Source: Pandoraea anapnoica (lineage in GTDB: Bacteria; Pseudomonadota; Gammaproteobacteria; Burkholderiales; Burkholderiaceae). Taken from it: a DNA stretch of 64,000 nucleotides. The notes below the pieces were generated by a model that saw nothing but the letters and a program-made list of their open reading frames with translations, was not told where the DNA came from and searched no databases. The stretch spans positions 176,479 to 240,478 of the forward strand of contig NZ_CABPSP010000012.1 in NCBI RefSeq assembly GCF_902459765.1, written 5' to 3'. The translations under genes were made by a program, and so were the position numbers. Numbering within the stretch: the stretch's first letter is position 1; each line of letters starts with the position of its first letter. Positions 19,404 to 30,192 of the stretch are shown here, in pieces.

Positions 19404-21794
19404 ATGACTAACGCAGCACACGACGGCGCCTACGTGGTGCCGTTTGAGCATCTGCGCATGACCGACGTCGAGTCGGTCGGCGGCAAGAATGCATCGCTTG
19501 GCGAAATGATCAGCCAACTGGCCAACGCAGGCGTTCGCGTGCCGGGTGGCTTCGCCACGACGTCTTTCGCATTCCGCGAGTTCCTCCAGCACAACAACCT
19601 GACCGAGCGCGTTGCCAAGCGTCTCGAGGGCCTCGACGTGGATAACGTCAAGGCGCTCGCAGAAGCCGGTGCCGAAATCCGTCAATGGATCGTCGACGCG
19701 CCGCTGCAACCGCAGCTCGAGAAGGACATCCGCGAACAGTTCGCTCGCATCACGGCCGACCAGCCGGACGCGTCGTTCGCCGTGCGTTCGTCGGCAACCG
19801 CCGAAGATCTGCCCGACGCCTCGTTCGCAGGCCAGCAGGAAAGCTATCTGAACGTCGTCGGTATCGAAGACGTGCTGGATCGCATGAAGCACGTGTTCGC
19901 GTCGCTGTATAACGACCGTGCCATCTCGTACCGCGTTCACAAGGGCTTCACGCACGCCGAAGTGGCGTTGTCGGCCGGTGTGCAGCGTATGGTGCGCTCG
20001 GACTGCGGCGCGTCGGGCGTGATGTTCACGATCGACACTGAGTCGGGCTTCCAGGACGTGGTGTTCATCACGGCCAGCTATGGTCTGGGTGAGACGGTTG
20101 TGCAGGGCGCGGTGAATCCGGACGAGTTCTACGTCTTCAAGCCGACGCTCAACGCTGGCAAGTACCCGATCATTCGCCGCACGCTCGGCTCGAAGTTGCT
20201 CAAGATGGAATTCACGCAACCGGGCGAACCGGGCCGTGTGAAGACCATCGACGTGCCGATGGAATTGCGTAACCGCTATTCGATCACCGACGACGATTGC
20301 GTCGAGCTGGCCAAGTTCGCGCTGATCATCGAGAAGCACTACGGTCGTCCGATGGACATCGAGTGGGGCAAGGACGGCAAGGACGGCAAGATCTACATTC
20401 TTCAGGCGCGTCCGGAGACGGTGAAGAGCCAGTCCGTCGGCAAGGCCGAGCAACGCTTCAAGCTCAAGGGCGACGCTCCGGTGCTGACCACGGGCCGCGC
20501 AATCGGCCAGAAGATCGGTGCAGGTCCGGTGCGCGTGATCATGGATCCGAGCGAGATGGAGCGCGTGCAGCCGGGCGACGTGCTGGTGGCCGACATGACC
20601 GACCCGAACTGGGAGCCGGTGATGAAGCGCGCTTCGGCCATCGTGACGAACCGTGGCGGCCGTACGTGCCACGCGGCCATCATCGCGCGTGAGCTGGGTG
20701 TGCCGGCCGTGGTCGGCTGCGGTGACGCTACCGACGTGCTGAAGGACGGCGCGCTGGTGACCGTGTCCTGCGCAGAAGGCGACGAAGGCAAGATCTACGA
20801 TGGTCTGCTCGAGACCGAAGTGACCGAGATCCAGCGTGGCGAAATGCCGAAGATCCCGGTGAAGATCACGATGAACGTGGGCAATCCGCAACTGGCCTTC
20901 GACTTTGCACAGCTGCCGAACAGCGGTGTGGGCCTGGCGCGTCTCGAATTCATCATCAACAACAACATCGGCGTTCACCCGCGCGCGATTCTCGAGTACC
21001 CGAATATCGACGCCGACCTGAAGAAGGCGGTGGAATCGGTCGCTCGCGGTCATGCGTCGCCGCGCGCGTTCTACGTCGACAAGCTGGCTGAAGGGATCGC
21101 CACGATTGCGGCGGCTTTCTATCCGAAGCAAGTGATCGTGCGTCTGTCGGACTTCAAGTCCAACGAGTACAAGAAGCTCATCGGCGGCTCGCGTTATGAG
21201 CCGGATGAAGAAAACCCGATGCTGGGCTTCCGTGGCGCGTCGCGTTACATCTCGGAAGACTTCGCCGAAGCGTTCGAGATGGAGTGCCGTGCGCTCAAGC
21301 GCGTTCGCGACGAAATGGGTCTGACGAACGTCGAGATCATGGTGCCGTTCGTGCGTACGCTGGGTCAGGCGGAGCGCGTGGTCAACATGCTCGGCGGCTA
21401 CGGTCTGAAGCGCGGTGAAAACGGCCTCAAGCTGATCATGATGTGCGAAGTGCCGTCGAACGCGATTCTGGCTGACCAGTTCCTCGAGTACTTCGATGGC
21501 TTCTCGATCGGCTCGAACGATCTGACGCAGCTCACGCTGGGTCTGGACCGCGATTCGGGTATGGAGTTGCTGGCGAAGGACTTCGACGAACGTGACCCGG
21601 CAGTGCAGTTCATGCTCAGCCGTGCCATCAAGGCTTGCCTGGCGCAGGGTAAGTATGTCGGCATCTGCGGTCAGGGCCCGTCGGACCATCCGGATCTGGC
21701 CGAGTGGCTGGTCAAGGAAGGCATCGTCTCGATGTCCCTCAACCCGGACACGGTCGTGGAAACGTGGCAACAACTCGCCAAAGTGGCGAAGTAA
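19404..21794 (+). CDS. ppsA: Phosphoenolpyruvate synthase
   Basis: Converts pyruvate and ATP to PEP, AMP and phosphate for gluconeogenesis. The 796-residue product has the N-terminal ATP-grasp domain ([32 protein letters not shown]), the swivelling phosphohistidine domain [15 protein letters not shown] with catalytic His423, and a C-terminal PEP/pyruvate barrel ending with [16 protein letters not shown] precedes the ATG. It is divergent from ppsR, its regulator. Confidence 0.97.
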   Translation: MTNAAHDGAYVVPFEHLRMTDVESVGGKNASLGEMISQLANAGVRVPGGFATTSFAFREFLQHNNLTERVAKRLEGLDVDNVKALAEAGAEIRQWIVDAPLQPQLEKDIREQFARITADQPDASFAVRSSATAEDLPDASFAGQQESYLNVVGIEDVLDRMKHVFASLYNDRAISYRVHKGFTHAEVALSAGVQRMVRSDCGASGVMFTIDTESGFQDVVFITASYGLGETVVQGAVNPDEFYVFKPTLNAGKYPIIRRTLGSKLLKMEFTQPGEPGRVKTIDVPMELRNRYSITDDDCVELAKFALIIEKHYGRPMDIEWGKDGKDGKIYILQARPETVKSQSVGKAEQRFKLKGDAPVLTTGRAIGQKIGAGPVRVIMDPSEMERVQPGDVLVADMTDPNWEPVMKRASAIVTNRGGRTCHAAIIARELGVPAVVGCGDATDVLKDGALVTVSCAEGDEGKIYDGLLETEVTEIQRGEMPKIPVKITMNVGNPQLAFDFAQLPNSGVGLARLEFIINNNIGVHPRAILEYPNIDADLKKAVESVARGHASPRAFYVDKLAEGIATIAAAFYPKQVIVRLSDFKSNEYKKLIGGSRYEPDEENPMLGFRGASRYISEDFAEAFEMECRALKRVRDEMGLTNVEIMVPFVRTLGQAERVVNMLGGYGLKRGENGLKLIMMCEVPSNAILADQFLEYFDGFSIGSNDLTQLTLGLDRDSGMELLAKDFDERDPAVQFMLSRAIKACLAQGKYVGICGQGPSDHPDLAEWLVKEGIVSMSLNPDTVVETWQQLAKVAK

Positions 21795-21905
21795 GCGTCG
21801 CAAGAAACACCTGAAACAGGAAGCGTCCGAGCGGCATCTCGGACGCCGCTGAAAGCCTGCGCAATCCCTTGGGATGCGCGCGCTGATCGGTGGGTTTCGT
21901 GCTAT

Positions 21906-21933
21906 AAACCCCGGTATAACACCGGGGTTTTTT
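21906..21933 (+). terminator. Terminator after ppsA
   Basis: AAACCCCGGT (21906-21915) pairs with ACCGGGGTTT (21921-21930) around ATAAC and is followed by more T. Confidence 0.85.
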
Positions 21934-21950
21934 CGTTTCTGGGAGTTGCG

Positions 21951-22385
21951 ATGGAGCAGGCTTGGCTTTGGTTCGGCGTTGCCGGATTGATCGTGGTTCT
22001 GGAGCTGGCGAGCGGGACGTTCTATCTCCTCATGGTGGCGCTTGGTGTGGCGGCCGGCGGCGTTGCGGCGCTGCTGCGTGCCGACGGGCCGTTGCAGTGG
22101 GTCGTGGCGGCGATCGTCGCCGGGATGGCGGTCTGGTTGTTGCGACGTAGCCGGTTTGGGCGGCGTCGCATCAAGGTCGATGCCTCGGCCGACCCCAACA
22201 CCAATCTGGATATCGGCCAGCGTTTGCATGTCGACGGATGGCGTCCTGATGGTCAGGCGCGCGCCATGTACCGGGGCGCAGAGTGGGATGTGGAGCTGAT
22301 GCCGGGGGAGGCACCCGATGCCGGATGGTTCGTTATCCGCGAGGTGCGCGGTAGCCGGTTGTACGTCGCGCATGTGGCGGCATAG
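21951..22385 (+). CDS. NfeD-like membrane protein
   Basis: Short NfeD-family protein of 144 residues. It has two or three hydrophobic segments within the first 65 residues, a basic stretch (RRSRFGRRR), and a C-terminal beta-rich OB-fold-like domain. Such proteins are thought to assist the SPFH protein encoded next door in membrane microdomains; that role is inferred from the pairing. GGGAG precedes the ATG. Confidence 0.8.
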   Translation: MEQAWLWFGVAGLIVVLELASGTFYLLMVALGVAAGGVAALLRADGPLQWVVAAIVAGMAVWLLRRSRFGRRRIKVDASADPNTNLDIGQRLHVDGWRPDGQARAMYRGAEWDVELMPGEAPDAGWFVIREVRGSRLYVAHVAA

Positions 22386-22549
22386 ATCGCACGGATCGCG
22401 CAGTTCAATGGCCGACGTCGAAGCTTCTCGCCCGATGTCGATCCGTGGGCAGAACACTTCGGCGTCGTTGCGGTCTGACGACATGTCCCGCCATTGCGGG
22501 GCGTCGGGGAACTAGCTGACCGCCCAAGGTCGGCGCTTCAGGGGAAAAT

Positions 22550-23524
22550 ATGTTATCCAACGTCGCATTCATTCTCTTCATCATCGCGGTGATCATTGCG
22601 GCCCGGTCGATCAAGATCGTGCCGCAGCAGCATGCGTGGGTGGTGGAGCGCCTCGGTAAGTATCACGGGACGCTTACGCCGGGCCTGTCGATCGTCGTGC
22701 CGTTTGTCGACCGTGTTGCGTACAAGCACGTGCTCAAGGAAATTCCGCTCGATGTGCCGAGCCAGATTTGTATCACCAAGGACAACACGCAGTTGCAGGT
22801 GGACGGCATTCTGTACTTCCAGGTGACGGATCCGATGAAGGCGTCGTATGGCTCGAGCAACTTCATCGTGGCCATTACCCAGCTCGCCCAGACCACCTTG
22901 CGTAGCGTGGTCGGCAAGCTGGAACTGGACAAGACGTTTGAGGAGCGGGAGTTCATCAACCACAGCGTGGTGAATGCCCTCGACGAAGCAGCGGCGAACT
23001 GGGGTGTGAAGGTCCTGCGTTACGAGATCAAGGATCTGACGCCGCCGAAGGAAATTCTGCACGCCATGCAGGCGCAGATCACGGCGGAGCGTGAGAAGCG
23101 TGCGCTGATCGCGGCATCGGAAGGGAAGAAGCAGGAGCAGATCAACCTGGCGTCCGGTGCGCGTGAGGCGGCGATTCAGAAGTCGGAAGGGGAGCGTCAG
23201 GCGGCGATCAACCAGGCGCAGGGTGAGGCGGCGGCCATTCTTGCGGTGGCGGAAGCTAATGCCGAGGCCATCCATAAGATTGCTACGGCGATTCAGACGC
23301 AAGGCGGCATGGAAGCCGTCAACCTGAAGGTCGCCGAGCAGTATGTCGACGCCTTCAGCAAGGTCGCCAAGACGAGCAACACGCTGATCGTGCCGGGCAA
23401 CTTTTCAGACATGAGCGGCATGATCGCATCAGCGCTCAAGATAGTGCGCGGCACCGAGGGCGGTTCAAATGCACCCGTCGATGGAAGTGCCGGCGGTTTC
23501 GGCAATTCCGTGCCGCGCCGTTGA
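22550..23524 (+). CDS. SPFH/Band 7 (stomatin-like, QmcA-type) membrane protein
   Basis: Membrane-anchored scaffold of 324 residues. One N-terminal span (about residues 2-20) is followed by the SPFH domain (IVPQQHAWVVERLGKYHGTL onward), then a long Ala/Glu-rich helix (about residues 180-250) for oligomerisation. The preceding nfeD-like gene is its usual partner. A run of ten G (23550-23559) lies 25 nt after the stop. Confidence 0.88.
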   Translation: MLSNVAFILFIIAVIIAARSIKIVPQQHAWVVERLGKYHGTLTPGLSIVVPFVDRVAYKHVLKEIPLDVPSQICITKDNTQLQVDGILYFQVTDPMKASYGSSNFIVAITQLAQTTLRSVVGKLELDKTFEEREFINHSVVNALDEAAANWGVKVLRYEIKDLTPPKEILHAMQAQITAEREKRALIAASEGKKQEQINLASGAREAAIQKSEGERQAAINQAQGEAAAILAVAEANAEAIHKIATAIQTQGGMEAVNLKVAEQYVDAFSKVAKTSNTLIVPGNFSDMSGMIASALKIVRGTEGGSNAPVDGSAGGFGNSVPRR

Positions 23525-23587
23525 GTGCAAGCAGATGGATGAGGGGGCCGGGGGGGGGGCGCTCTCGGTTGCACAACTGACTGACGA

Positions 23588-23619
23588 AAAGAAAACGGCC
23601 CGAGCGGGCCGTTTTCTTT
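23588..23619. terminator. Bidirectional terminator between the SPFH gene and smpB
   Basis: GAAAACGGCCCG (23591-23602) pairs with CGGGCCGTTTTC (23605-23616). A-rich and T-rich flanks serve the two converging genes. Confidence 0.8.
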
Positions 23620-23663
23620 GTGCGAGAGCGCTGTCGCTCCTCACGTGTCGTTCAGCGTTGATC

Positions 23664-24110
23664 TTAGGTCGGGTTGCGCATGAGTCGCGCTTTCTCGCGA
23701 TTCCAGTCGCGTTCCTTTTCCGTCTCGCGCTTGTCGTGCAGCTTCTTGCCCTTGCCCAGCCCGATCTCGCATTTCACGAGGCCCTTGCTGTAGTGAAAGT
23801 TAAGCGGGACGATCGTGTAGCCGCGTTGCTCGACCTTGCCGATGAGTTTCTTGATTTCATCGGCTTTGAGCAGCAGTTTTCGGGTGCGGACCGGATCGGG
23901 GTTGATGTGCGTCGATGCCGATTGCAGTGGGCTGATGTGCGCGCCGATCAGAAAGATCTCGCCATTCTTGATGACGACATAGCCTTCTTTGATCTGCGCC
24001 CGCCCGGCGCGAATTGCCTTGACTTCCCACCCTTCGAGCGCGATCCCGGCTTCGAATCGCTCCTCGATGAAGTAGTCGAAGAAGGCCTTTCTGTTGTCGA
24101 TGATGCTCAT
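23664..24110 (-). CDS. smpB: SsrA-binding protein SmpB
   Basis: Binds tmRNA and delivers it to stalled ribosomes in trans-translation. The 148-residue product has the core [28 protein letters not shown] and a basic C-terminal tail ([19 protein letters not shown]), which enters the mRNA channel. The open frame extends far upstream on this strand, antisense to ratA; ATG 24110 gives the family length. It is divergent from ratA-rnfH, a common arrangement. Confidence 0.96.
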   Translation of the reverse strand: MSIIDNRKAFFDYFIEERFEAGIALEGWEVKAIRAGRAQIKEGYVVIKNGEIFLIGAHISPLQSASTHINPDPVRTRKLLLKADEIKKLIGKVEQRGYTIVPLNFHYSKGLVKCEIGLGKGKKLHDKRETEKERDWNREKARLMRNPT

Positions 24111-24257
24111 GGATCCTTGGCGGGGTAACTTGGTCGGACCCGGTGAGTCGGGCTCGGGTAAAATAGCGATTTTAACAAAGAGTCTCGGCAAGAGGCGGCT
24201 TGCGACACACGCGGCTCGACGGCGCACGTATCGCATGCACTCACAGCCCGACAGACG

Positions 24258-24692
24258 ATGGCCGAAGTCAGTAAAACTGTTCTCGTGCATTTCTCCGACG
24301 AGCAAATGTACGATCTGGTGACCAATGTCGCCGATTACCCTAAATTCCTGCCTTGGTGCGGTGGTGTCGATATTCGGCATCAGGACGAGCACAGCATGGA
24401 AGCGTCGCTGATCATCGACTTCAAAGGCCTGAAGCATTCGTTTGCGACGCGCAACATCCAGGAGCGCCCGCACTCCATCCAGATGACCTTCGTCGAGGGG
24501 CCTTTCAAACGTTTTCACGGCACGTGGAAGTTCACGCCTTTGCGCGAGAACGCCTGCAAGATCGAGTTCGGTCTGCACTACGAGTTTGCGAATTTCCTGC
24601 TGGAAAAGGTTATCGGTCCGGTGTTCAGCCACATTGCGAACACGTTCGTAGACGCCTTCGTCAAACGTGCGGAGACGGTTTATGCCAAGTGA
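24258..24692 (+). CDS. ratA: RatA-type START-domain protein (coenzyme Q-binding/ribosome-associated)
   Basis: SRPBCC/START-fold protein of 144 residues, homologous to yeast Coq10 and to E. coli RatA, which was reported to block 70S formation. The family match is clear from [20 protein letters not shown] and the C-terminal amphipathic helix. Whether it acts on quinones or ribosomes here is unknown. It overlaps rnfH by 11 bases and is divergent from smpB. Confidence 0.88.
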   Translation: MAEVSKTVLVHFSDEQMYDLVTNVADYPKFLPWCGGVDIRHQDEHSMEASLIIDFKGLKHSFATRNIQERPHSIQMTFVEGPFKRFHGTWKFTPLRENACKIEFGLHYEFANFLLEKVIGPVFSHIANTFVDAFVKRAETVYAK

Positions 24693-25020
24693 GCTGAACA
24701 TCGAAGTCTGCTACGCGCTGCCCAGCGAACAAACGATTGTCCCGCTGAGGCTGGCCCAAGGCGCGACGATGCGCGACGCGATCGAACGAAGCGGACTGCT
24801 GCAACGGTTTCCGGAGCTGGATCTCGACCGGATGAAGGTCGGCGTGTTCGGGAAGGTGCGTGCGCTGGATGCGGCGGTGGAGACGGGCGATCGCGTCGAG
24901 ATTTACCGCACGCTCAAGGCCGATCCGAAGCTGGCGCGGCAACGGCGCGTCGAAAAAGTCCGCAACGAGGGCAGCCGGGAAGGACAGAAGTGGCTGGGCA
25001 GCGCCCGTAAGGGCAGCTAA
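24682..25020 (+). CDS. rnfH: RnfH-family ubiquitin-like protein (RatB)
   Basis: Small beta-grasp protein of 112 residues with the family pattern [19 protein letters not shown] and [14 protein letters not shown]; the C-terminal tail is basic and probably disordered. Function is not settled in any organism. It is translationally coupled to ratA; ATG 24682 is preferred over 24667. Confidence 0.85.
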   Translation: MPSELNIEVCYALPSEQTIVPLRLAQGATMRDAIERSGLLQRFPELDLDRMKVGVFGKVRALDAAVETGDRVEIYRTLKADPKLARQRRVEKVRNEGSREGQKWLGSARKGS

Positions 25021-25040
25021 TGCTGGTGGCGCAAGGCTGA

Positions 25041-25071
25041 GGCAGGCCGGACGTCTCGTCCCGGACCTGCC
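25041..25071. terminator. Imperfect hairpin between rnfH and the DMT permease gene
   Basis: GGCAGG-CCGG-ACG can pair with CGTCCCGG-ACCTGCC around a short loop, with a bulge or two. There is no T run. It lies between two converging stops, so a terminator role is likely but not certain. Confidence 0.4.
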
Positions 25072-25076
25072 GTCGA

Positions 25077-26006
25077 TCAGTGCGTCGATCCCCGCGAATG
25101 CAATCGCACCGACGCACTGACACCTGCCAGCAATAACGCCACCGCGGCGATCTCCAGCAGACGTGGCAGCCGGTGCTCATAGATAAAGCCGTAGACGAGC
25201 GCGAACAGCGTTTCAAACACGATCAGCTGCCCTGACAGGGTGAGCGGCAGCGTCCGGCTCGCCGCGTTCCAGAATGCATTGCCGATGGTCGACGCACCGA
25301 TGGCCACGGCGATATTCACGATCAGAAACATCTGCCAGTCACGCGGCACATCCGCTGTCATCGGATGCGGCAGCAGCAAGGCGGCAATCGCCAGTGCGCA
25401 CGCCAGCACCCCCGTCGCTACCCCCGTAAGCAACGACCATTCTTGACTCGTGAAATGCCCGAATTTCGCGAGATATCGGGCGTTGGCGACGGCATACCAT
25501 GTCCAGCTTGCCAATGCCCCCACCGCGCAAACGACGCCGGCTAGCGTGAGCCGCCAGTCACCACCGCTCGCGGCGGCGTGCGTGAAGATGTCGACGTTGA
25601 TACAGACGATGCCAGCGACGACCAGGGCCAGAGGGCCCGCCAGCTTCGACAGCGGGAGGGCGCCGTGATCGCGGCTGCCGACCAGTGTGACCGTCACGGG
25701 CAGCACGCCCACGATCAGCGACGCCGGCGCGATGCCCGCCATTTGCACCGATGCGGCGACAAACAGGTAATAGATCAGATTGCCGACGAGACTCAGTCGG
25801 AATAACGCGCGCCAGTCGTTACTCGTGACGGTATGCCGCAAGCGCGGCCAGAGCGGGGCGAGGAACACCGCCGAGACCAATCCGTACAGGACGTAACGCG
25901 CAGCCGACAACTCTAGCGGCGAGAATCCGGGTAGCAGGCGCGGGGCAAGGAACACCAGTCCCCACAGCGCGCCCGCCGCCAGTCCGTACGAAATGCCTTT
26001 CCCCAT
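25077..26006 (-). CDS. DMT-superfamily (EamA-type) permease
   Basis: Inner-membrane protein of 309 residues with about ten hydrophobic segments arranged as two EamA repeats (GLAAGALWGLVFLAPRLLPG and VVCAVGALASWTWYAVANAR start the halves). Such carriers move metabolites or amino acids, usually outward; the substrate is unknown. ATG 26006 was chosen (MGKGISYG); a frame start at 26084 adds a non-hydrophobic lead. It is divergent from guaB. Confidence 0.8.
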   Translation of the reverse strand: MGKGISYGLAAGALWGLVFLAPRLLPGFSPLELSAARYVLYGLVSAVFLAPLWPRLRHTVTSNDWRALFRLSLVGNLIYYLFVAASVQMAGIAPASLIVGVLPVTVTLVGSRDHGALPLSKLAGPLALVVAGIVCINVDIFTHAAASGGDWRLTLAGVVCAVGALASWTWYAVANARYLAKFGHFTSQEWSLLTGVATGVLACALAIAALLLPHPMTADVPRDWQMFLIVNIAVAIGASTIGNAFWNAASRTLPLTLSGQLIVFETLFALVYGFIYEHRLPRLLEIAAVALLLAGVSASVRLHSRGSTH

Positions 26007-27748
<1,742 letters not shown>

Positions 27749-27754
27749 TTGCCC

Positions 27755-28447
27755 ATGAAGGCCATGTTGCGTACGGTACTGTTCCTCGATGCGGCGTTGA
27801 ATCTGGCACTTGGCGTGCTGCTGATTGCGTCGTTCTGGTCATCGCTGTATGCGGCCATTGATGTGCCCGCGCCATCGCCCGTGCTGTATGCGCAGGTGCT
27901 TGGTGTGGCCTTCATTGGCGTGGCCTGGCTGCAATGGCACGCCACCGTGAATGGCCTGTTGACGTCGACCGTGGCAAAGGTGACGGGACATATCAGCTGG
28001 ATCAGCGGTGCGTTCGTGTTGGGGTGGCTGATCTCCGGCCAGTTGGTGGTGTCGAGCGGCGGCAAGTGGATGCTTGCCATGCTCGGGGCTGTCCTGCTGG
28101 TAGTGGGCGGGATTCTCGTCAAGCTGGCGTCGAGTGTGCGCACGAAAGAGCGTGTACAGGCGGCGCAGCAGGCAGGCGAGCGGGTGCGTGGCGGTGTCGT
28201 GAGCGACACGCGACGCGACGCACCGAGAGATTATGCCGATGCCCGGGTCGTCGACGAGGCCCGTGGCACGCGCGCTGAGCCGCGCATGGAGACGCCTCGT
28301 GGCGGCTCCGCACCAGTCAATAGCACGCCGGTCGCGCCCGTGGGCGCCACCGGCATTGTCGCGCCCGTGCCGTCCGACACGGCGCCGACGTCCAACGAAT
28401 CCACTTCATCCGTACCTCACGATGCACGACAAAATCCTCATTCTTGA
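27755..28447 (+). CDS. Membrane protein of unknown function between guaB and guaA
   Basis: Unrecognised 230-residue protein. The first 125 residues hold four hydrophobic segments ([20 protein letters not shown] is the first). The remaining 100 residues form a hydrophilic tail rich in Arg, Ala, Pro, Ser and Thr, likely disordered. It starts 6 nt after the guaB stop and overlaps the first 26 bases of guaA, so it is almost certainly translated with them. A role near GMP synthesis is suggested only by position. TTG 27749 is a possible earlier start. Confidence 0.75.
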   Translation: MKAMLRTVLFLDAALNLALGVLLIASFWSSLYAAIDVPAPSPVLYAQVLGVAFIGVAWLQWHATVNGLLTSTVAKVTGHISWISGAFVLGWLISGQLVVSSGGKWMLAMLGAVLLVVGGILVKLASSVRTKERVQAAQQAGERVRGGVVSDTRRDAPRDYADARVVDEARGTRAEPRMETPRGGSAPVNSTPVAPVGATGIVAPVPSDTAPTSNESTSSVPHDARQNPHS

Positions 28448-30005
28448 CTTCGGCTCGCAAGTCACCCAGCTCATTGGACGCCGCGTTCGCGAAGCGCACG
28501 TCTACTGCGAGATCCACCCGAACGACGTAACGGACGAATTCATCCGCGAATTCAATCCTAAGGCCGTCATTCTGTCGGGTAGCCACGCGAGCACGTATGA
28601 GGATCAGGATCTGCGTGCGCCTCAGGCCGTCTGGGATCTGGGCGTGCCGGTCCTGGGCATCTGCTATGGCATGTTCGCGATGACGGTCCAGTTGGGCGGC
28701 CAGGTCGAAGCCAGCAACCATCGCGAATTCGGTTACGCCGAAGTGCGCGCCCATGGCCATACGCCGCTGCTCGACGGGCTTGAAGATTTCCGTACCGACG
28801 ACGGTCACGGCATGCTCAAGGTGTGGATGAGCCACGGCGACAAGGTCACGCAACTGCCGGAAGGCTTTGCGCTGATGGCGTCGACGCCGAGCTGCCCGAT
28901 CGCCGGTATGGCTGACGTCAAGCGTCATTACTACGCTGTGCAGTTCCACCCGGAAGTCACGCACACCGTGAAGGGCCGCGAACTGCTCGAACGCTTCGTG
29001 CTGGAGATTGCAGGTGCGAAGCCGGATTGGATCATGCGCGACCACATCGAGGAAGCCGTCAAGGCGATCCGCGAGCAGGTGGGCGACGAGGAAGTGATTC
29101 TGGGTCTGTCGGGCGGCGTGGATTCGAGCGTCGCGGCGGCGCTGATTCATCGTGCGATTGGCGATCAACTGACGTGCGTGTTCGTTGATCACGGTCTGCT
29201 GCGTCTGAACGAAGGCAAGATGGTGATGGAAATGTTCCAGGGCCGTCTGCACGCGAAGGTTGTGCATGTCGATGCCACGGCACAGTTCATGGGCCACCTG
29301 ACGGGCGTGACGGATCCGGAGCAGAAGCGCAAGATCATCGGCCGTGAGTTCGTGGAAGTGTTCCAGGCCGAAGCGAAGAAGCTGAAGAATGCGAAGTGGC
29401 TGGCGCAGGGCACGATTTATCCGGACGTGATCGAGTCGGGCGGCGCGAAGACGAAGAAGGCGACGACGATCAAGAGCCACCACAACGTGGGTGGCCTGCC
29501 GGAGACGCTGGGTCTGAAGTTGCTGGAGCCGCTGCGCGATCTGTTCAAGGACGAAGTGCGCGAACTGGGCGTGGCGCTCGGCCTGCCGCACGACATGGTC
29601 TACCGTCACCCGTTCCCGGGTCCGGGTCTGGGCGTGCGTATCCTGGGTGAAGTGAAGCAGGAGTACGCGGACTTGCTGCGCCGCGCCGATGCGATCTTCA
29701 TCGAAGAACTGCGCAACACGGTCGAGCCGAACAGCGGCAAGACGTGGTACGAGCTGACGAGTCAGGCGTTCGCGGTGTTCCTGCCGGTCAAGAGCGTGGG
29801 CGTGATGGGCGATGGCCGCACGTACGAGTGGGTCGTGGCGCTGCGCGCCGTGCAGACGCAAGACTTCATGACGGCACATTGGGCACACCTGCCGCACGAA
29901 CTGCTCGGCAAGGTCTCGAACCGCATCATCAACGAAGTGCGTGGTTTGAACCGTGTTGTCTACGACATCTCGGGCAAGCCGCCTGCGACGATTGAGTGGG
30001 AGTGA
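28422..30005 (+). CDS. guaA: GMP synthase (glutamine-hydrolysing)
   Basis: Aminates XMP to GMP using glutamine and ATP. The 527-residue product has an N-terminal class I amidotransferase domain (GICYGMF with Cys81; FHPEVTHT with catalytic His), the ATP-pyrophosphatase P-loop [12 protein letters not shown], and a C-terminal dimerisation domain ending [12 protein letters not shown] 28422 was chosen because it begins the conserved [13 protein letters not shown]. Confidence 0.97.
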   Translation: MHDKILILDFGSQVTQLIGRRVREAHVYCEIHPNDVTDEFIREFNPKAVILSGSHASTYEDQDLRAPQAVWDLGVPVLGICYGMFAMTVQLGGQVEASNHREFGYAEVRAHGHTPLLDGLEDFRTDDGHGMLKVWMSHGDKVTQLPEGFALMASTPSCPIAGMADVKRHYYAVQFHPEVTHTVKGRELLERFVLEIAGAKPDWIMRDHIEEAVKAIREQVGDEEVILGLSGGVDSSVAAALIHRAIGDQLTCVFVDHGLLRLNEGKMVMEMFQGRLHAKVVHVDATAQFMGHLTGVTDPEQKRKIIGREFVEVFQAEAKKLKNAKWLAQGTIYPDVIESGGAKTKKATTIKSHHNVGGLPETLGLKLLEPLRDLFKDEVRELGVALGLPHDMVYRHPFPGPGLGVRILGEVKQEYADLLRRADAIFIEELRNTVEPNSGKTWYELTSQAFAVFLPVKSVGVMGDGRTYEWVVALRAVQTQDFMTAHWAHLPHELLGKVSNRIINEVRGLNRVVYDISGKPPATIEWE

Positions 30006-30052
30006 TTCGGCGTCTGACACTGGTCGGCGTCCGCTGACAGTAAAGCACACCT

Positions 30053-30079
30053 AAGCCCGCGATTTTTGCGGGCTTTTTT
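30053..30079 (+). terminator. Terminator after guaA
   Basis: AAGCCCGC (30053-30060) pairs with GCGGGCTT (30068-30075) and is followed by T to 30079. Confidence 0.85.
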
Positions 30080-30121
30080 GCATTCCTGTTTGGTATCGGC
30101 TGGTCGCAGGCTGTCGAAGAA

Positions 30122-30140
30122 GGAGAGGGCGTCGCTCTCC
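30122..30140 (-). terminator. Hairpin downstream of the histidine kinase gene
   Basis: GGAGAG (30122-30127) pairs with CTCTCC (30135-30140) over a 7-nt loop. On the minus strand it is followed by TTCTTC, a poor terminator tail. It is the only candidate for ending the kinase transcript. Confidence 0.35.
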
Positions 30141-30192
30141 AAGTCAGGCTACATGATCCGTTATTCGGTGGTCGAGACGAGACTTGGACCTC

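Noticed and set aside
19392-22484. 1030-codon open frame antisense to ppsA
   Set aside because: Same reason: shadow frame opposite a certain gene, without a start signal or domains.
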